Positions 1 to 8,939 of a stretch of 64,000 nucleotides of DNA are shown here, piece after piece. The stretch covers positions 1 through 64,000 of the forward strand of contig NZ_CAJHAR010000011.1 of NCBI RefSeq assembly GCF_904846415.1, given 5' to 3'. The stretch comes from Psychrobacter piscatorii (GTDB lineage Bacteria; Pseudomonadota; Gammaproteobacteria; Pseudomonadales; Moraxellaceae). Position 1 is the first letter of the stretch; each line of letters starts with the position of its first letter. Under the pieces are notes generated by a model. That model did not search any database. It saw only the letters and a program-made list of their open reading frames with translations, and was not told the DNA's origin. The translations under genes and the position numbers were made by a program.

Positions 1-140
1 CGAGCCGTTAGAAGAACCTGTTGTTTCTCTAAGAAGCTCGATAATCACTTAAAAGTGTTTGATCTGGTGTTCTTTTATGTCAATTATGGCTACGTCTGAT
101 GCCAGCATACTTTTTAGAACACCACCAAAAAACGAAGTAT
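1..140. other. Left-edge non-coding stretch, possible 3' end of an outside gene
   Basis: No complete gene is visible here. The plus frame beginning at base 2 is open from the edge and stops at 50-52, encoding 16 residues that start EPLEEPVVSL. A plus-strand gene ending here would be convergent with the SPOR gene and would share the terminator at 141-177. A second plus frame is open to 111, and a minus-strand GTG frame runs off the left edge, so neither strand nor gene can be assigned. Confidence 0.2.
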
Positions 141-177
141 AAAAAAACCCCACTAACCAATTAGCTAGTGGGGTTTT
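141..177. terminator. Bidirectional intrinsic terminator after the SPOR gene
   Basis: The stem CCCCACTA (148-155) pairs with TAGTGGGG (166-173), flanked by an A-run on the left and TTTT on the right. Read on the minus strand the A-run becomes a U-tract, so it should end the aroK-aroB-SPOR transcript. It could also serve a plus-strand gene entering from the left. Confidence 0.85.
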
Positions 178-196
178 CGATGACAGAAAATGCGTA

Positions 197-1285
197 TCAG
201 TTGCTTTTATCTTCTATGAGCGCTTTTATACTGTCACTATTATTGTTTTTAGGAGTATTTGCATTATTACTAGCACCATTGTTACTTGTGCTTGGCGGTT
301 TTGGCGCAGGTACGACGGGTGGTTTTTTGATACTGCTATTGTTATCCGTTCCCGATGCTACTGGTTTTTTATTATCCTGTTTGGGCTTGTTGGCATTACC
401 TTCGTTTTGAGTTGGTGCTTCAGAGACTGACTGTGACTCATTACCAACCGTCCGCTCTTCGGTAACGGATAACGTTTCAGAAGTATCAGCTGACTGGCGA
501 ATACTCTCCTCTGAAATACTTTCGTTAAAGCTTCCTTGACTATCGCGACTGGTATTACTATTGGCAGCTTGGTCATTGTTAGTATTGTTGACTGCTTGGG
601 CTTGCTGACGTGCTGGTATTTCACGCTTAGTCGGTTTTAGATTGACAGCGCGCGTACGCTTCGTACTTAAGTCTTTTACCGGATCAGGACGCTCGTAGTT
701 ATCGATAATACTGACGTATCGATTGATCTCCTCCGGTAGCACACGCACATTAGCAGGCAGTTTAAAATCTATGAGCTTTGCTGCACCAACCGCCTCCTGT
801 GGACTACTCATGATTCCGTAAGTCAGCATATAACGAACTTGATTTTCACTATCAAGATAACGGAAATAAGCGAATTTATCGCGATCTTCACGGCCCTCTA
901 AATAACTGACAATCACGTCATTTTCAGCGACATTCATCACCTGCACGGTCCACTTACCCTTGTTGGCAAGTAGATAGCGCTTGTCTTTAAACTCGTCAGG
1001 ATAATTACGCAAGTCACGGACAGTCGTATCAAAACTAATCGGCTGTACATCGGTATCCAGCTCGTGAAGCGACTCGATTTTTAATGGTTGCTCAAACTCA
1101 TCAGCCAACATTTGCGGTGCTGATACTGGTTCGTTTTCAATTTTGGCACCCATCGCTGGCGTTTGGCTTAGCATCCAGACTAACGCTGTCACAACACCTA
1201 ATAGTAACGTCGCGACCAGCCAGATCAGGGCTTGACGACTGTATGATTGGCCAGCGGTACGCGCCTTCGATTTTGATGCTGCCAT
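197..1285 (-). CDS. Membrane-anchored SPOR-domain protein (DamX/FtsN-like)
   Basis: Probable inner-membrane protein whose periplasmic SPOR domain would bind denuded septal peptidoglycan. Residues 1-18 are basic and cytoplasmic, and 19-39 form one hydrophobic helix. About 111-190 resembles a SPOR fold, opening with WTVQV and followed by a second half near YMLTYG and a VRVLP segment. Residues 205-362 are a low-complexity Asn/Ser/Pro/Lys tail with no recognisable domain. SPOR domains are usually C-terminal, so the long tail behind it is unusual. It lies 135 bp downstream of aroB, the place where Acinetobacter relatives also carry a SPOR protein. The ATG at 1285 has AAGGA upstream. Family assignment is by motif reading only. 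Confidence 0.7.
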   Translation of the reverse strand: MAASKSKARTAGQSYSRQALIWLVATLLLGVVTALVWMLSQTPAMGAKIENEPVSAPQMLADEFEQPLKIESLHELDTDVQPISFDTTVRDLRNYPDEFKDKRYLLANKGKWTVQVMNVAENDVIVSYLEGREDRDKFAYFRYLDSENQVRYMLTYGIMSSPQEAVGAAKLIDFKLPANVRVLPEEINRYVSIIDNYERPDPVKDLSTKRTRAVNLKPTKREIPARQQAQAVNNTNNDQAANSNTSRDSQGSFNESISEESIRQSADTSETLSVTEERTVGNESQSVSEAPTQNEGNANKPKQDNKKPVASGTDNNSSIKKPPVVPAPKPPSTSNNGASNNANTPKNNNSDSIKALIEDKSN

Positions 1286-1420
1286 GGGGAGGTCCTTGGT
1301 AAAAACATATTTAAAAGCATTATATCAATGCTCATTCAAATAGAAGTGCAGTTAGTGCAGCCTATGAATCTGCTGTACATATCAAATTTTAGTACAAATA
1401 CTCACTAAAATTTTGATACA

Positions 1421-2530
1421 TTATGCGCTGTGTTGTGACAATACTTTGAGCAATAGATCGTTATCGAAGTCATTGGTCAATACTGCACTCCCTATTGATT
1501 TTAACAAAATCAGCCGAATTTGTCCGTGTTTCACTTTTTTATCGTGTCCCATTAAGTTCAGAGCAGTTTGTACATCAATGGTAGGCGGTTTGGTTGGCAG
1601 GTTACCTAGCATCAAAACACGCTTAATACGCTCAACCTCATCAAGGGTCAACCAACCAATTTTTTGGGACAATTCAGCCGCTTGCATCATGCCCGCCGCT
1701 ACCGCCTCACCATGCAACCAATTGCCGTAGCCTTGATGGGTTTCAATCACATGACCGAATGTATGCCCAAAGTTCAACAGAGCACGCACACCTGACTCTC
1801 TTTCATCTTGAGCGACCACATCTGCTTTGTATTGACAGCAGCGCTTCACGGCTTCACCAAGTACTGCCAGATCTAGCGCCATCATTGCAGGTAAATTCTC
1901 TTCAAGCCATGTCAGAAACGCTTCATCCATGATAAGCGCATACTTGATAATTTCAGCGATTCCTGCTGACAGCTCACGTGCAGGCAACGTTTTGAGCGTA
2001 CTCATATCAGCGAGCACCATTTGCGGCTGCCAGAATGCGCCAATCATATTTTTGCCTTGCGCATGATTGATGCCCGTTTTGCCGCCAACGCTAGAATCGA
2101 CTTGCGATAATAAGGTCGTTGGAATTTGGATAAAGTTGACCCCGCGCATAAAACTTGCCGCAGCAAAACCTGTCATATCACCCACTACGCCACCACCAAG
2201 TGCGATAAGCGTGACATCACGATTGAAATGCTCTGCCATTAGTGCATCATATATTTGGTCAATGCTTGTCTGGTTCTTATATTGTTCACCATCTGGTAAC
2301 ACGCAAACTTTTACCGTAAATTGCTCTGCTAGCTCGTCTTCTAAAGTTTGCAAGTATAGAGGTGCCACGGTATCGTTAGTCACAATCAATACTTGGCAAC
2401 CCTTAATATAAGGTGCGACTTGCTTTGCCATACTGCTATCTTTTGACGTCGCATCTTCAGTAATAATGATTGGATAATCATGACTTTGCGTACGAACTGT
2501 TAAGCTATCATGAAACAGTGACGTTGCCAT
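1421..2530 (-). CDS. aroB: 3-dehydroquinate synthase
   Basis: Second step of the shikimate pathway: converts DAHP to 3-dehydroquinate using NAD and a divalent metal, in the cytoplasm. Visible signatures are the nucleotide-binding GGGVVGDMTGF, the segment SVGGKTGINHAQGKNMIG with active-site Lys, and the metal-binding FGHTFGHVIE. I start at 2530 (MATSLFHDS), where AAGGAG sits 8 nt upstream; a start 18 bases further upstream lacks this signal. The product is 369 aa, normal for the family. It follows aroK by 78 bp in the same direction, the common proteobacterial arrangement. Confidence 0.96.
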   Translation of the reverse strand: MATSLFHDSLTVRTQSHDYPIIITEDATSKDSSMAKQVAPYIKGCQVLIVTNDTVAPLYLQTLEDELAEQFTVKVCVLPDGEQYKNQTSIDQIYDALMAEHFNRDVTLIALGGGVVGDMTGFAAASFMRGVNFIQIPTTLLSQVDSSVGGKTGINHAQGKNMIGAFWQPQMVLADMSTLKTLPARELSAGIAEIIKYALIMDEAFLTWLEENLPAMMALDLAVLGEAVKRCCQYKADVVAQDERESGVRALLNFGHTFGHVIETHQGYGNWLHGEAVAAGMMQAAELSQKIGWLTLDEVERIKRVLMLGNLPTKPPTIDVQTALNLMGHDKKVKHGQIRLILLKSIGSAVLTNDFDNDLLLKVLSQHSA

Positions 2531-2608
2531 GAGACACTCCTTAAGCATTTATAATTGGGTAAAAGTAGCTGAGTATACCTACCTATCATATCAATAGATA
2601 ATATCGGT

Positions 2609-3178
2609 CTACTCTTTATTGTCTTTTGGTGTTGTGTCAGTACAATCAAAAAATGCGTTCAGCTGCTGCATTAATTGGCTGACCATATGACGCGGATAAG
2701 TGTGACCAGTGGGCATAATAATATGCGCGACCTGACGATATAATGGATCGCGAATACTATATAGATCTTGCAGTATTTTTCTAGGATTAGGCTGTTGTAA
2801 AAGAGGCCGTGACTTGTCTTTAGAAGTGCGGGCCATTTGCACATCGACTGGGGCATTGAGATAAACCACGATGCCACGCTGTTTTAAGAACTCTCGGTTT
2901 TCAGCAGCCAATACTGCGCCACCACCAGTTGCTAATACAATTTGAGGGGCTTGAGTCAGCTCATCAATGGCACGCGTTTCACGCTCACGAAAACCCGCTT
3001 CACCTTCTTTGGCGAATATCCAAGCAATGTCAGCACCAGTTTGCGATTCGATATACCAATCACTATCTACAAAAGTGCGACCTAACTGCTTGGCCAGTAA
3101 CTTACCGATCGTCGTTTTCCCCGCTCCCATCGGACCCACTAAAAACACCGACGGCAATTCCTGCACCATAATACTCAC
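2609..3178 (-). CDS. aroK: Shikimate kinase
   Basis: Phosphorylates shikimate to shikimate 3-phosphate with ATP. The Walker A loop GPMGAGKTTIGK is at about residues 15-26, the shikimate-binding Asp in DSDW near 38-41, and the GGG triplet in ATGGGAV near residue 85. At 189 aa it is slightly longer than the E. coli enzyme. The GTG at 3178 starts MSIMVQEL; an ATG three codons in (3169) has a GAGTGAG-like ribosome site and is equally possible. A terminator separates it from pilQ upstream, so aroK probably has its own promoter in 3179-3320. Confidence 0.95.
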   Translation of the reverse strand: MSIMVQELPSVFLVGPMGAGKTTIGKLLAKQLGRTFVDSDWYIESQTGADIAWIFAKEGEAGFRERETRAIDELTQAPQIVLATGGGAVLAAENREFLKQRGIVVYLNAPVDVQMARTSKDKSRPLLQQPNPRKILQDLYSIRDPLYRQVAHIIMPTGHTYPRHMVSQLMQQLNAFFDCTDTTPKDNKE

Positions 3179-3320
3179 TCAGCTAAATTAGCTATCATAC
3201 AACGTCATTGATATTCTGGCTAGTAATGCGCTGTGATTATTGTTAGTAATATTTAGAGCTTATCATCCATTAATCCATGCATATAGCTCGCAACATTAAA
3301 GATGCTAAGTTTATGCACAA

Positions 3321-3350
3321 AAAAAAGTAAGCACTAAGGCTTACTTTTTT
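3321..3350. terminator. Bidirectional-type terminator between pilQ and aroK
   Basis: The arm AAAAAAGTAAGC (3321-3332) pairs with GCTTACTTTTTT (3339-3350) around a 6-nt loop. On the minus strand it follows the pilQ stop and would end the pilMNOPQ transcript, separating the pilus operon from aroKB. In many relatives pilQ and aroK are read as one unit. Confidence 0.85.
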
Positions 3351-3374
3351 AGCGAATAATCAACAGATTTATGA

Positions 3375-5747
3375 TTAATTCAAGCGACTTGTGCCATCAT
3401 TGATCAATTTTGGTGTTACAAAGATAAGTAACTCCTCTTTATCATTACTACGCACATCTCGGCGGAATGCGCGACCAATATACGGTAAATCGCCTAAAAA
3501 CGGTACTTTGTCCACGCCATTATTAGTACGGTTTTTAAAGACACCACCTAATACCACCGTTTGACCATCTTCAACGATCACATTGGTTGAGATAGAATCC
3601 TCAGAGATAGCCACCTGATTGTTGATAATAGTCGGCGTACCGTTAGTAATAAGTAATTGCAAACCAATCTTGCCATCGGGCGTGATGTTTGGTGTCGCCT
3701 CTAAACTCAGTGCCGCTTCTCTAAAGCTGGTCGTTGTTGCGCCACTGGCTGAGGCTTCCTGATAAGGGATCTGGGTACCAGAAGAAACTTTTGCGGTTTG
3801 CTTGTCAGCCGTCAACACTTTCGGGGTCGAGATGACTTCACCGCGGTTATCGGCTTGCAACGCTGACAATTCAAGATCAAGCATCACATCAGATAGGCTC
3901 AGTAAACCAAAGGCGATACTACCAGCTGCTGGATTAGTAACACCCAAATCAACGTTTAGGTTATCAGGACGGCTGATGTCATATGAAGGATAAGAAACCG
4001 TTTGTCCATTGACAGTCGTGGTCTCTACGTCAAAATCTTTTAAGTCCCATAAAGTTTGATCACTACCACCAACCAACAAACTACGATTATTGGCTGCACC
4101 ATTTGATAAGATTCCCCAGCGAACCCCAATCTCCTTACTAAAGCTGTCAGTTGCACTCACGATACGCGCCTCAATCATAACCTGACGTACAGGAATATCA
4201 ATCTTGCCAATTAAGGTACGAATATTTTCAATACTATCCGCCACATCTTTGACGATCAAGGTATTGGTACGCTCATCAACTGTCACCGTACCACGATCCG
4301 ACAATAATGTATTATTGTCATTGCCACGATTTGTAAGTCCGTTCGTGCCGCCTATACCGCTGCTACCAGATGAACCACTTCCTTGAGAAATCAAAGTCAG
4401 GACATCTTGTGCTTTTGCGTAGCTCAAACGAATATATTCAGTACGTAATGGCGCATAAGATTGAACGGCTTGCTTCGCTTCAAGCTCACGTGCTTCTTGT
4501 TCAGCGAGTTCAGTAGAAGGCGCAACCAAAATCACATTACCATTTTCGCGCTTGCCTAGATTTTTACTTTTTAGAATAATATCGAGTGCTTGATCCCAAG
4601 GCACATTGATCAAACGCAAAGTGATATTACCAGCGACTGAATCACTCGCAACGATATTCATTTCGGTAAACTGCGCTAAAATATCTAACACGCTGCGAAT
4701 TTCAACGTCTTGGAATTCCATAGATAGCGGTTCCCCACTATATACTCTCTCCTCAAGAGTCGGTTCACGTAGTAGCTCAGGCTTGCTAATACTAATATTT
4801 AACTGATTGCCTGACTGGTAAGCTTGATACTCGTAATCATCAGACATGTTAATGGTGATGACACCATTTTGTCCTTGGTTTTTAGTATCGATGCTACTCA
4901 CCAGACCACTATTAATATTTAATCGACGTAGCAAATTTCTTGGGACTGTACTGCCTGTTAAACGTACGACAAGCTTATTACCTTGGCGTTGTACATCTAC
5001 CGGAATGGCTTCGTTGGCAAGTACCATGCTGACATTACCGCCACCATCATTACCTGCCGAAAAATTGACCGCACTGAGACCATCATAGCTGTACTGTTTA
5101 CTTACTTGTGCAGAAGCAAGTTGTGGGTTCAACAACGGGTTAACTCTCACCACCATCGTATCAGCTGGCACGTCATTTTTTACGACTGTCGTGCTAGTGG
5201 TGCGAACAGCCGCAACAGGAACCGTACTAGTCTCGACGATTGGCGTGACGACTGCAGTGGTGGTGATACCGCTAGAGTTATTAAGGACATCTTGTATAGG
5301 GTCACTAGTAATCACTGGGCGATCAGGATCGGTAATGGTCAGTAGCAGATCGTTACCCTCAATCGCTGTTGTATAATTGCCTGACTGCTTGAGGCCAACG
5401 ATAAGACGCGTCGTACTGTCGCTACTCAACGTGGTGACATCATTGACCATACCGATATTGTATTCGTTAAAACGACTGGCAAGACCGTTTTGTACTTGTT
5501 CAAAGTCTAATACCAAGCGGCTAGGATCATCAAGCTGGTAGGCTGCAGGCAATACTGGTAAACCTGTGAACCCCAAACGCATTTGTGTCACTGCTGGTGC
5601 AGTTTGCACTACAGACACATTATTGATGCGCTGTGCAGCGTGGGCGCTACTACTTACTGCCACCATGCTGACTGCCAGTGCTGAAATGGCAAAAGCAGAA
5701 GAAACGCGGTTGCTCATCATCATTACCTTGTTATTGCGTACTGTCAT
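3375..5747 (-). CDS. pilQ: Type IV pilus secretin PilQ
   Basis: Forms the outer-membrane channel through which the type IV pilus is extruded and through which DNA enters during competence. It starts with a signal peptide (about residues 1-38, ending AHA). Next come two AMIN-type peptidoglycan-binding beta domains (about 40-130 and 215-315). A short STN-like domain follows (about 340-400), then a secretin N0/NolW domain (about 437-515) with a Ser/Gly-rich loop GSGSSGSSGIGG, and the C-terminal secretin beta-barrel (about 570-785). The length of 790 aa is usual for Moraxellaceae PilQ. The ATG at 5747 has GAGGA upstream. It ends the pilMNOPQ operon, 27 bp after pilP. Confidence 0.96.
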   Translation of the reverse strand: MTVRNNKVMMMSNRVSSAFAISALAVSMVAVSSSAHAAQRINNVSVVQTAPAVTQMRLGFTGLPVLPAAYQLDDPSRLVLDFEQVQNGLASRFNEYNIGMVNDVTTLSSDSTTRLIVGLKQSGNYTTAIEGNDLLLTITDPDRPVITSDPIQDVLNNSSGITTTAVVTPIVETSTVPVAAVRTTSTTVVKNDVPADTMVVRVNPLLNPQLASAQVSKQYSYDGLSAVNFSAGNDGGGNVSMVLANEAIPVDVQRQGNKLVVRLTGSTVPRNLLRRLNINSGLVSSIDTKNQGQNGVITINMSDDYEYQAYQSGNQLNISISKPELLREPTLEERVYSGEPLSMEFQDVEIRSVLDILAQFTEMNIVASDSVAGNITLRLINVPWDQALDIILKSKNLGKRENGNVILVAPSTELAEQEARELEAKQAVQSYAPLRTEYIRLSYAKAQDVLTLISQGSGSSGSSGIGGTNGLTNRGNDNNTLLSDRGTVTVDERTNTLIVKDVADSIENIRTLIGKIDIPVRQVMIEARIVSATDSFSKEIGVRWGILSNGAANNRSLLVGGSDQTLWDLKDFDVETTTVNGQTVSYPSYDISRPDNLNVDLGVTNPAAGSIAFGLLSLSDVMLDLELSALQADNRGEVISTPKVLTADKQTAKVSSGTQIPYQEASASGATTTSFREAALSLEATPNITPDGKIGLQLLITNGTPTIINNQVAISEDSISTNVIVEDGQTVVLGGVFKNRTNNGVDKVPFLGDLPYIGRAFRRDVRSNDKEELLIFVTPKLINDGTSRLN

Positions 5748-5774
5748 TATTTATTCCTCAAAAAATCTGCCGAC

Positions 5775-6308
5775 TTAGCTTATAGGGGATACCAGCGACT
5801 GGGGTTTTTCAATAAACCCAGCGCGGCTGTCTGGCACAATTTCAATCAAGTTGATCTGGGTCGGCGTGATTTCAACAATACGGCCGTCATTCAATCCAAG
5901 ATAATCACCCACCTTCACACTAGCAACTGAACCATCAGGACGTTGGACTAATGCATATCGCTGACCTTCGGGAGAAACGACTACACCTCGAAAAACCAGT
6001 TGCGATAACTCGTATTGTTCAAGTGGTTCTTTCACACGTGTAATGTCTGGGCGCACGCCATCAATAGAAGTGGTAGGACCCTCTACATTCACCAAGCTCG
6101 GTGGCAAAAACGGGCTACGCTGTGAGCTTGCACTATAGACGAAGTCTTCTACCAGTTCAGCTTTGGGTGGTGGTTCGATAGGCTGCGCTGGCTGGTTACG
6201 GATATCAGTCATCGCTTGCTCTGCCATACCGATACGATCCGTACAGCCAGTTATCGCTAGCGCTGCGATACTTAAAGTCAACATCATGGGTAGTTTTTGC
6301 ATACTCAT
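5775..6308 (-). CDS. pilP: Type IV pilus inner-membrane lipoprotein PilP
   Basis: Lipoprotein of the pilus alignment subcomplex that links the PilN/PilO heterodimer to the PilQ secretin. The N-terminus is a lipoprotein signal with lipobox ITGC, acylated Cys22. A proline-rich linker follows, then a small beta domain (about 95-170, containing LVFRGVVVSPEGQRYALV) typical of PilP. The length of 177 aa is standard. Its ATG overlaps the pilO stop by one base (TAATG), so translation is probably coupled. Confidence 0.94.
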   Translation of the reverse strand: MSMQKLPMMLTLSIAALAITGCTDRIGMAEQAMTDIRNQPAQPIEPPPKAELVEDFVYSASSQRSPFLPPSLVNVEGPTTSIDGVRPDITRVKEPLEQYELSQLVFRGVVVSPEGQRYALVQRPDGSVASVKVGDYLGLNDGRIVEITPTQINLIEIVPDSRAGFIEKPQSLVSPIS

Positions 6309-7045
6309 TAGTTACCTCCTGCATTTGCATCAGTAGCGGCGGCGGCATCACCTGCAGGAGCCGTTTCATCTTCAGGAGTCGCTTCTTTTGAACGATAGGT
6401 TTTGGTTTGCAAGACTAGATTAAGCTCAGGTAAGACATCTAAGCTCGGTTGTGGATTACTCACCTCAAAATCATGCATGGTGATGATACGAGGCAGCGCT
6501 GCAAGGCCACTGATAAAACTACCAAACTGATGATATTCACCTAAAGCAGCAATGCGAATCGGCTGCTCAATGAAAAATTCATTTTCAATTTCAGGTTCGA
6601 CAGAGATGTCTTGAAAACGAATATTACTGCCGACACCTGTCATATTGATACCTTCTACCAGCTCTGACACACGCGTATCTTTTGGCAACTGGTCTAACAA
6701 GGTATTAAACTCCGTTTCCATCTGAATGACCTGTGCTTGATAAGCTTCTAGGTGACGCGCGCGCGATTCTTTTTCACGATAGCTTTCAAGCAAGGTCTGT
6801 TGCTGACTTTCAGCAGCATTGATCTCATCGATTTTGCTACTAATCGGTAGCGCCCATGATAGGGCCGCTATAAAGGTAATAATAAGACCGATCACCGTCA
6901 CCTTCACTGGTAGCGGCCAGCTGCCATAGTTTTCAGAGTCTAGTGACTCAAAACTGCGACGAAATTCATTAAGATCAAACTGCTTCTTTGGTTTTGAAGC
7001 AGTTTTTTTGGTCTTAATTAGGCTTTTTTTACGGACAAGTTTCAT
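6308..7045 (-). CDS. pilO: Type IV pilus alignment protein PilO
   Basis: Bitopic inner-membrane protein that pairs with PilN in the periplasm and aligns motor and secretin. It has a lysine-rich cytoplasmic N-terminus (1-45), one transmembrane helix (about 48-68) and a coiled coil (about 75-125). The ferredoxin-like periplasmic domain follows, and the Ala-rich C-terminal tail (about 225-245) looks disordered. Its start overlaps the pilN stop by four bases (ATGA) and its stop overlaps pilP by one. Length 245 aa, within the family range. Confidence 0.94.
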   Translation of the reverse strand: MKLVRKKSLIKTKKTASKPKKQFDLNEFRRSFESLDSENYGSWPLPVKVTVIGLIITFIAALSWALPISSKIDEINAAESQQQTLLESYREKESRARHLEAYQAQVIQMETEFNTLLDQLPKDTRVSELVEGINMTGVGSNIRFQDISVEPEIENEFFIEQPIRIAALGEYHQFGSFISGLAALPRIITMHDFEVSNPQPSLDVLPELNLVLQTKTYRSKEATPEDETAPAGDAAAATDANAGGN

Positions 7046-7692
7046 AACTCCCCTCCCACACCATCTTCCGCAGGGACAGGCGTTTCTGATTGTACTTTAG
7101 TCGTCACCACGAACTGTACATAACTGTCTTCAGGATAAACTGGACGTGTTGTCTCACCAGCCGTAGTGACTGTATTATTCAGTACAGGGGCCGCTTCATA
7201 AGCGCTAATGTTCTGTTGAATATTGCTAACTGCTGAGTTACCCATCCATTTACTACTATCCAAATTACGAATCAGGCTAGATACAATATTTGGGTTATCA
7301 GCCAGACCAGTCAATGTTAATACATCGCCTTCGCGTTTGAGATTGGTTAGATAAAGCGCTGGTGGAATCGCTCTTGCCAGATCATCCCACAAGCGTACTG
7401 GTACGGGACGCCGACCTTGCAAATCTTGAATGACCTGCATACGTGAGATAATATCTTCACGGCGCTGCTCTAAACTGTCAATCTCAGTCAATGCGGTGTC
7501 TAAACGTGCATTTTCTTGCTCAATCAAGGCATTAGCATCAAGCTGTTCATCAAGCTCATTGTTAAAATAGCTCCATGAAGCAAAGGCCGCCAATAAAGTG
7601 AGCAAAGTCACTGCAACTATCAGAGTCATAAACTCTTTGTTGCGACGTTCACGCTCTTCTTGTCGCCAAGGTAAAAGGTTAATACGAGCCAT
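7042..7692 (-). CDS. pilN: Type IV pilus assembly protein PilN
   Basis: Inner-membrane partner of PilO. Residues 4-10 are the cytoplasmic INLLPWR motif that docks into the PilM groove. One transmembrane helix spans about 22-43, a coiled coil about 48-95, and the rest is a periplasmic domain. The length of 216 aa is normal. The ATG shares one base with the pilM stop (TAATG), and the 3' end overlaps pilO by four bases. This supports a tightly coupled operon giving matched subunit amounts. Confidence 0.95.
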   Translation of the reverse strand: MARINLLPWRQEERERRNKEFMTLIVAVTLLTLLAAFASWSYFNNELDEQLDANALIEQENARLDTALTEIDSLEQRREDIISRMQVIQDLQGRRPVPVRLWDDLARAIPPALYLTNLKREGDVLTLTGLADNPNIVSSLIRNLDSSKWMGNSAVSNIQQNISAYEAAPVLNNTVTTAGETTRPVYPEDSYVQFVVTTKVQSETPVPAEDGVGGEL

Positions 7693-8747
7693 TAGTCAAA
7701 GCTCCTTAACGCAAGACCGCATGCGGCCATTAAGCCTGGCGCATCAATGGTCAATTGCTCATTATCAATATTAGGCGCAATGGTCATATTGGTAAACGGA
7801 TTGGCAACACTAACGCTCACACCGAGTTTTTGTTGTGCCATCCCAGCAAGACCTGCAATGGAGCTACTACCACCCGCAAGTACCACGTGGTCAATACTAC
7901 TATACTGACTTGATGAGAAGTAAAACTGTAAGGAACGAGTGATTTGCTGAATGGTATTTTCTATAAAAGGGGTCAAAACTTCAGGATAATAGTCATCAGG
8001 CAATGTGCGCTCACGTTTGCTCAGCGTTGCTTCTTCAGCTGACAGTCCATAACGGTTTTGAATCGCTTCTGTTAACTGAACGCCGCCAAACAATTGCTCG
8101 CGACTATAAATAAACTCACCATTCTTTGCGATGTACAAAGTAGTTTGATTATGGCCGATATCAACCAAAGCGACCAGTTCCGGCATATTGGGCAGATTGT
8201 CTGCCATTAGTCCAAAAGCACGCTCTATCGCATGTGATTCGATATCCATAACCTTGGTTTGCATACCACCAAAGGCCAACGCATCAACACGTTGATCAAC
8301 GTTTTCTGAGCGAGAGGCCGCAAGCAGTACTTGTACCATATCCTCACTCACTAAAGATGGACCTAGCACCTCAAAATCTAAATTGACATCTTCTAATGGA
8401 TAAGGCACATATTGATCAGCATCCAAACGTATTTGTGCTTCACGCTCAACATCGCTTAGCATCATATCCATATCAATAATTTTGGTGATGACGGCAGATC
8501 CTGATACGGCCGTTGCAGCATTACTGCCCGCAACTTGGCAACGTCTTGCTAGACTCGCTATAATGTTGCCAACCGCTTCTGTATCAACTAGGAGTTTGTC
8601 TACGACTACACCTTCCGGTAGTCTCTCAATACCGTAGGATTTTAGGTGGAACATGCCTTGTTGACGCTGTATGTCCACTATTTTTACTGAAGTGGCACAA
8701 ATATCCACACCAATCAAATGTCGACTTTTTGAAGTAAATAGCCTCAC
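7692..8747 (-). CDS. pilM: Type IV pilus actin-like ATPase PilM
   Basis: Cytoplasmic FtsA/actin-like protein that binds the PilN N-terminal peptide and connects the alignment complex to the pilus motor. Nucleotide-binding segments visible are IGVDICATSVKIV near the N-terminus, ALVDIGHNQTTLYI in the middle and VVLAGGSSSIAGL toward the C-terminus. The length of 351 aa is typical. It is the first gene of pilMNOPQ, transcribed away from ponA across a 192-bp AT-rich intergenic region. I could not pick a convincing pilM promoter there. Confidence 0.95.
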   Translation of the reverse strand: MRLFTSKSRHLIGVDICATSVKIVDIQRQQGMFHLKSYGIERLPEGVVVDKLLVDTEAVGNIIASLARRCQVAGSNAATAVSGSAVITKIIDMDMMLSDVEREAQIRLDADQYVPYPLEDVNLDFEVLGPSLVSEDMVQVLLAASRSENVDQRVDALAFGGMQTKVMDIESHAIERAFGLMADNLPNMPELVALVDIGHNQTTLYIAKNGEFIYSREQLFGGVQLTEAIQNRYGLSAEEATLSKRERTLPDDYYPEVLTPFIENTIQQITRSLQFYFSSSQYSSIDHVVLAGGSSSIAGLAGMAQQKLGVSVSVANPFTNMTIAPNIDNEQLTIDAPGLMAACGLALRSFD

Positions 8748-8871
8748 AAACTCTATACCTTATATTAAGTGTACAATCTGATAGTTATTTGTAATAATTC
8801 AATACAATACTTTACTTAATTGATAGATTCAAGCGTTTAAAAATATATTAAGGCCTACTTACACATTTATT

Positions 8872-8901
8872 ATGACCTGTTGATTTTGTTCAAGGTATAA
8901 T
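8872..8901 (+). promoter_or_regulatory. Candidate sigma70 promoter for ponA
   Basis: ATGACC (8872-8877), an 18-bp spacer and a perfect TATAAT (8896-8901) lie 38 bp ahead of the ponA ATG. The -10 is consensus and the -35 matches at four of six positions. This is positional inference only. Confidence 0.5.
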
Positions 8902-8939
8902 AAGTTATCCGCTACAAATTCTAATTAATAAGTCTTATT

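Noticed and set aside
1..111. Partial plus-strand gene ending at 52 or 111
   Set aside because: Two frames are open to the left edge and neither has a recognisable C-terminus; left as an uncertain edge region.
168..410. A hydrophobic plus-strand frame of 80 codons
   Set aside because: It is the antisense of the low-complexity Asn/Ser tail of the SPOR gene, which reads as Leu/Ile/Val-rich on the other strand.
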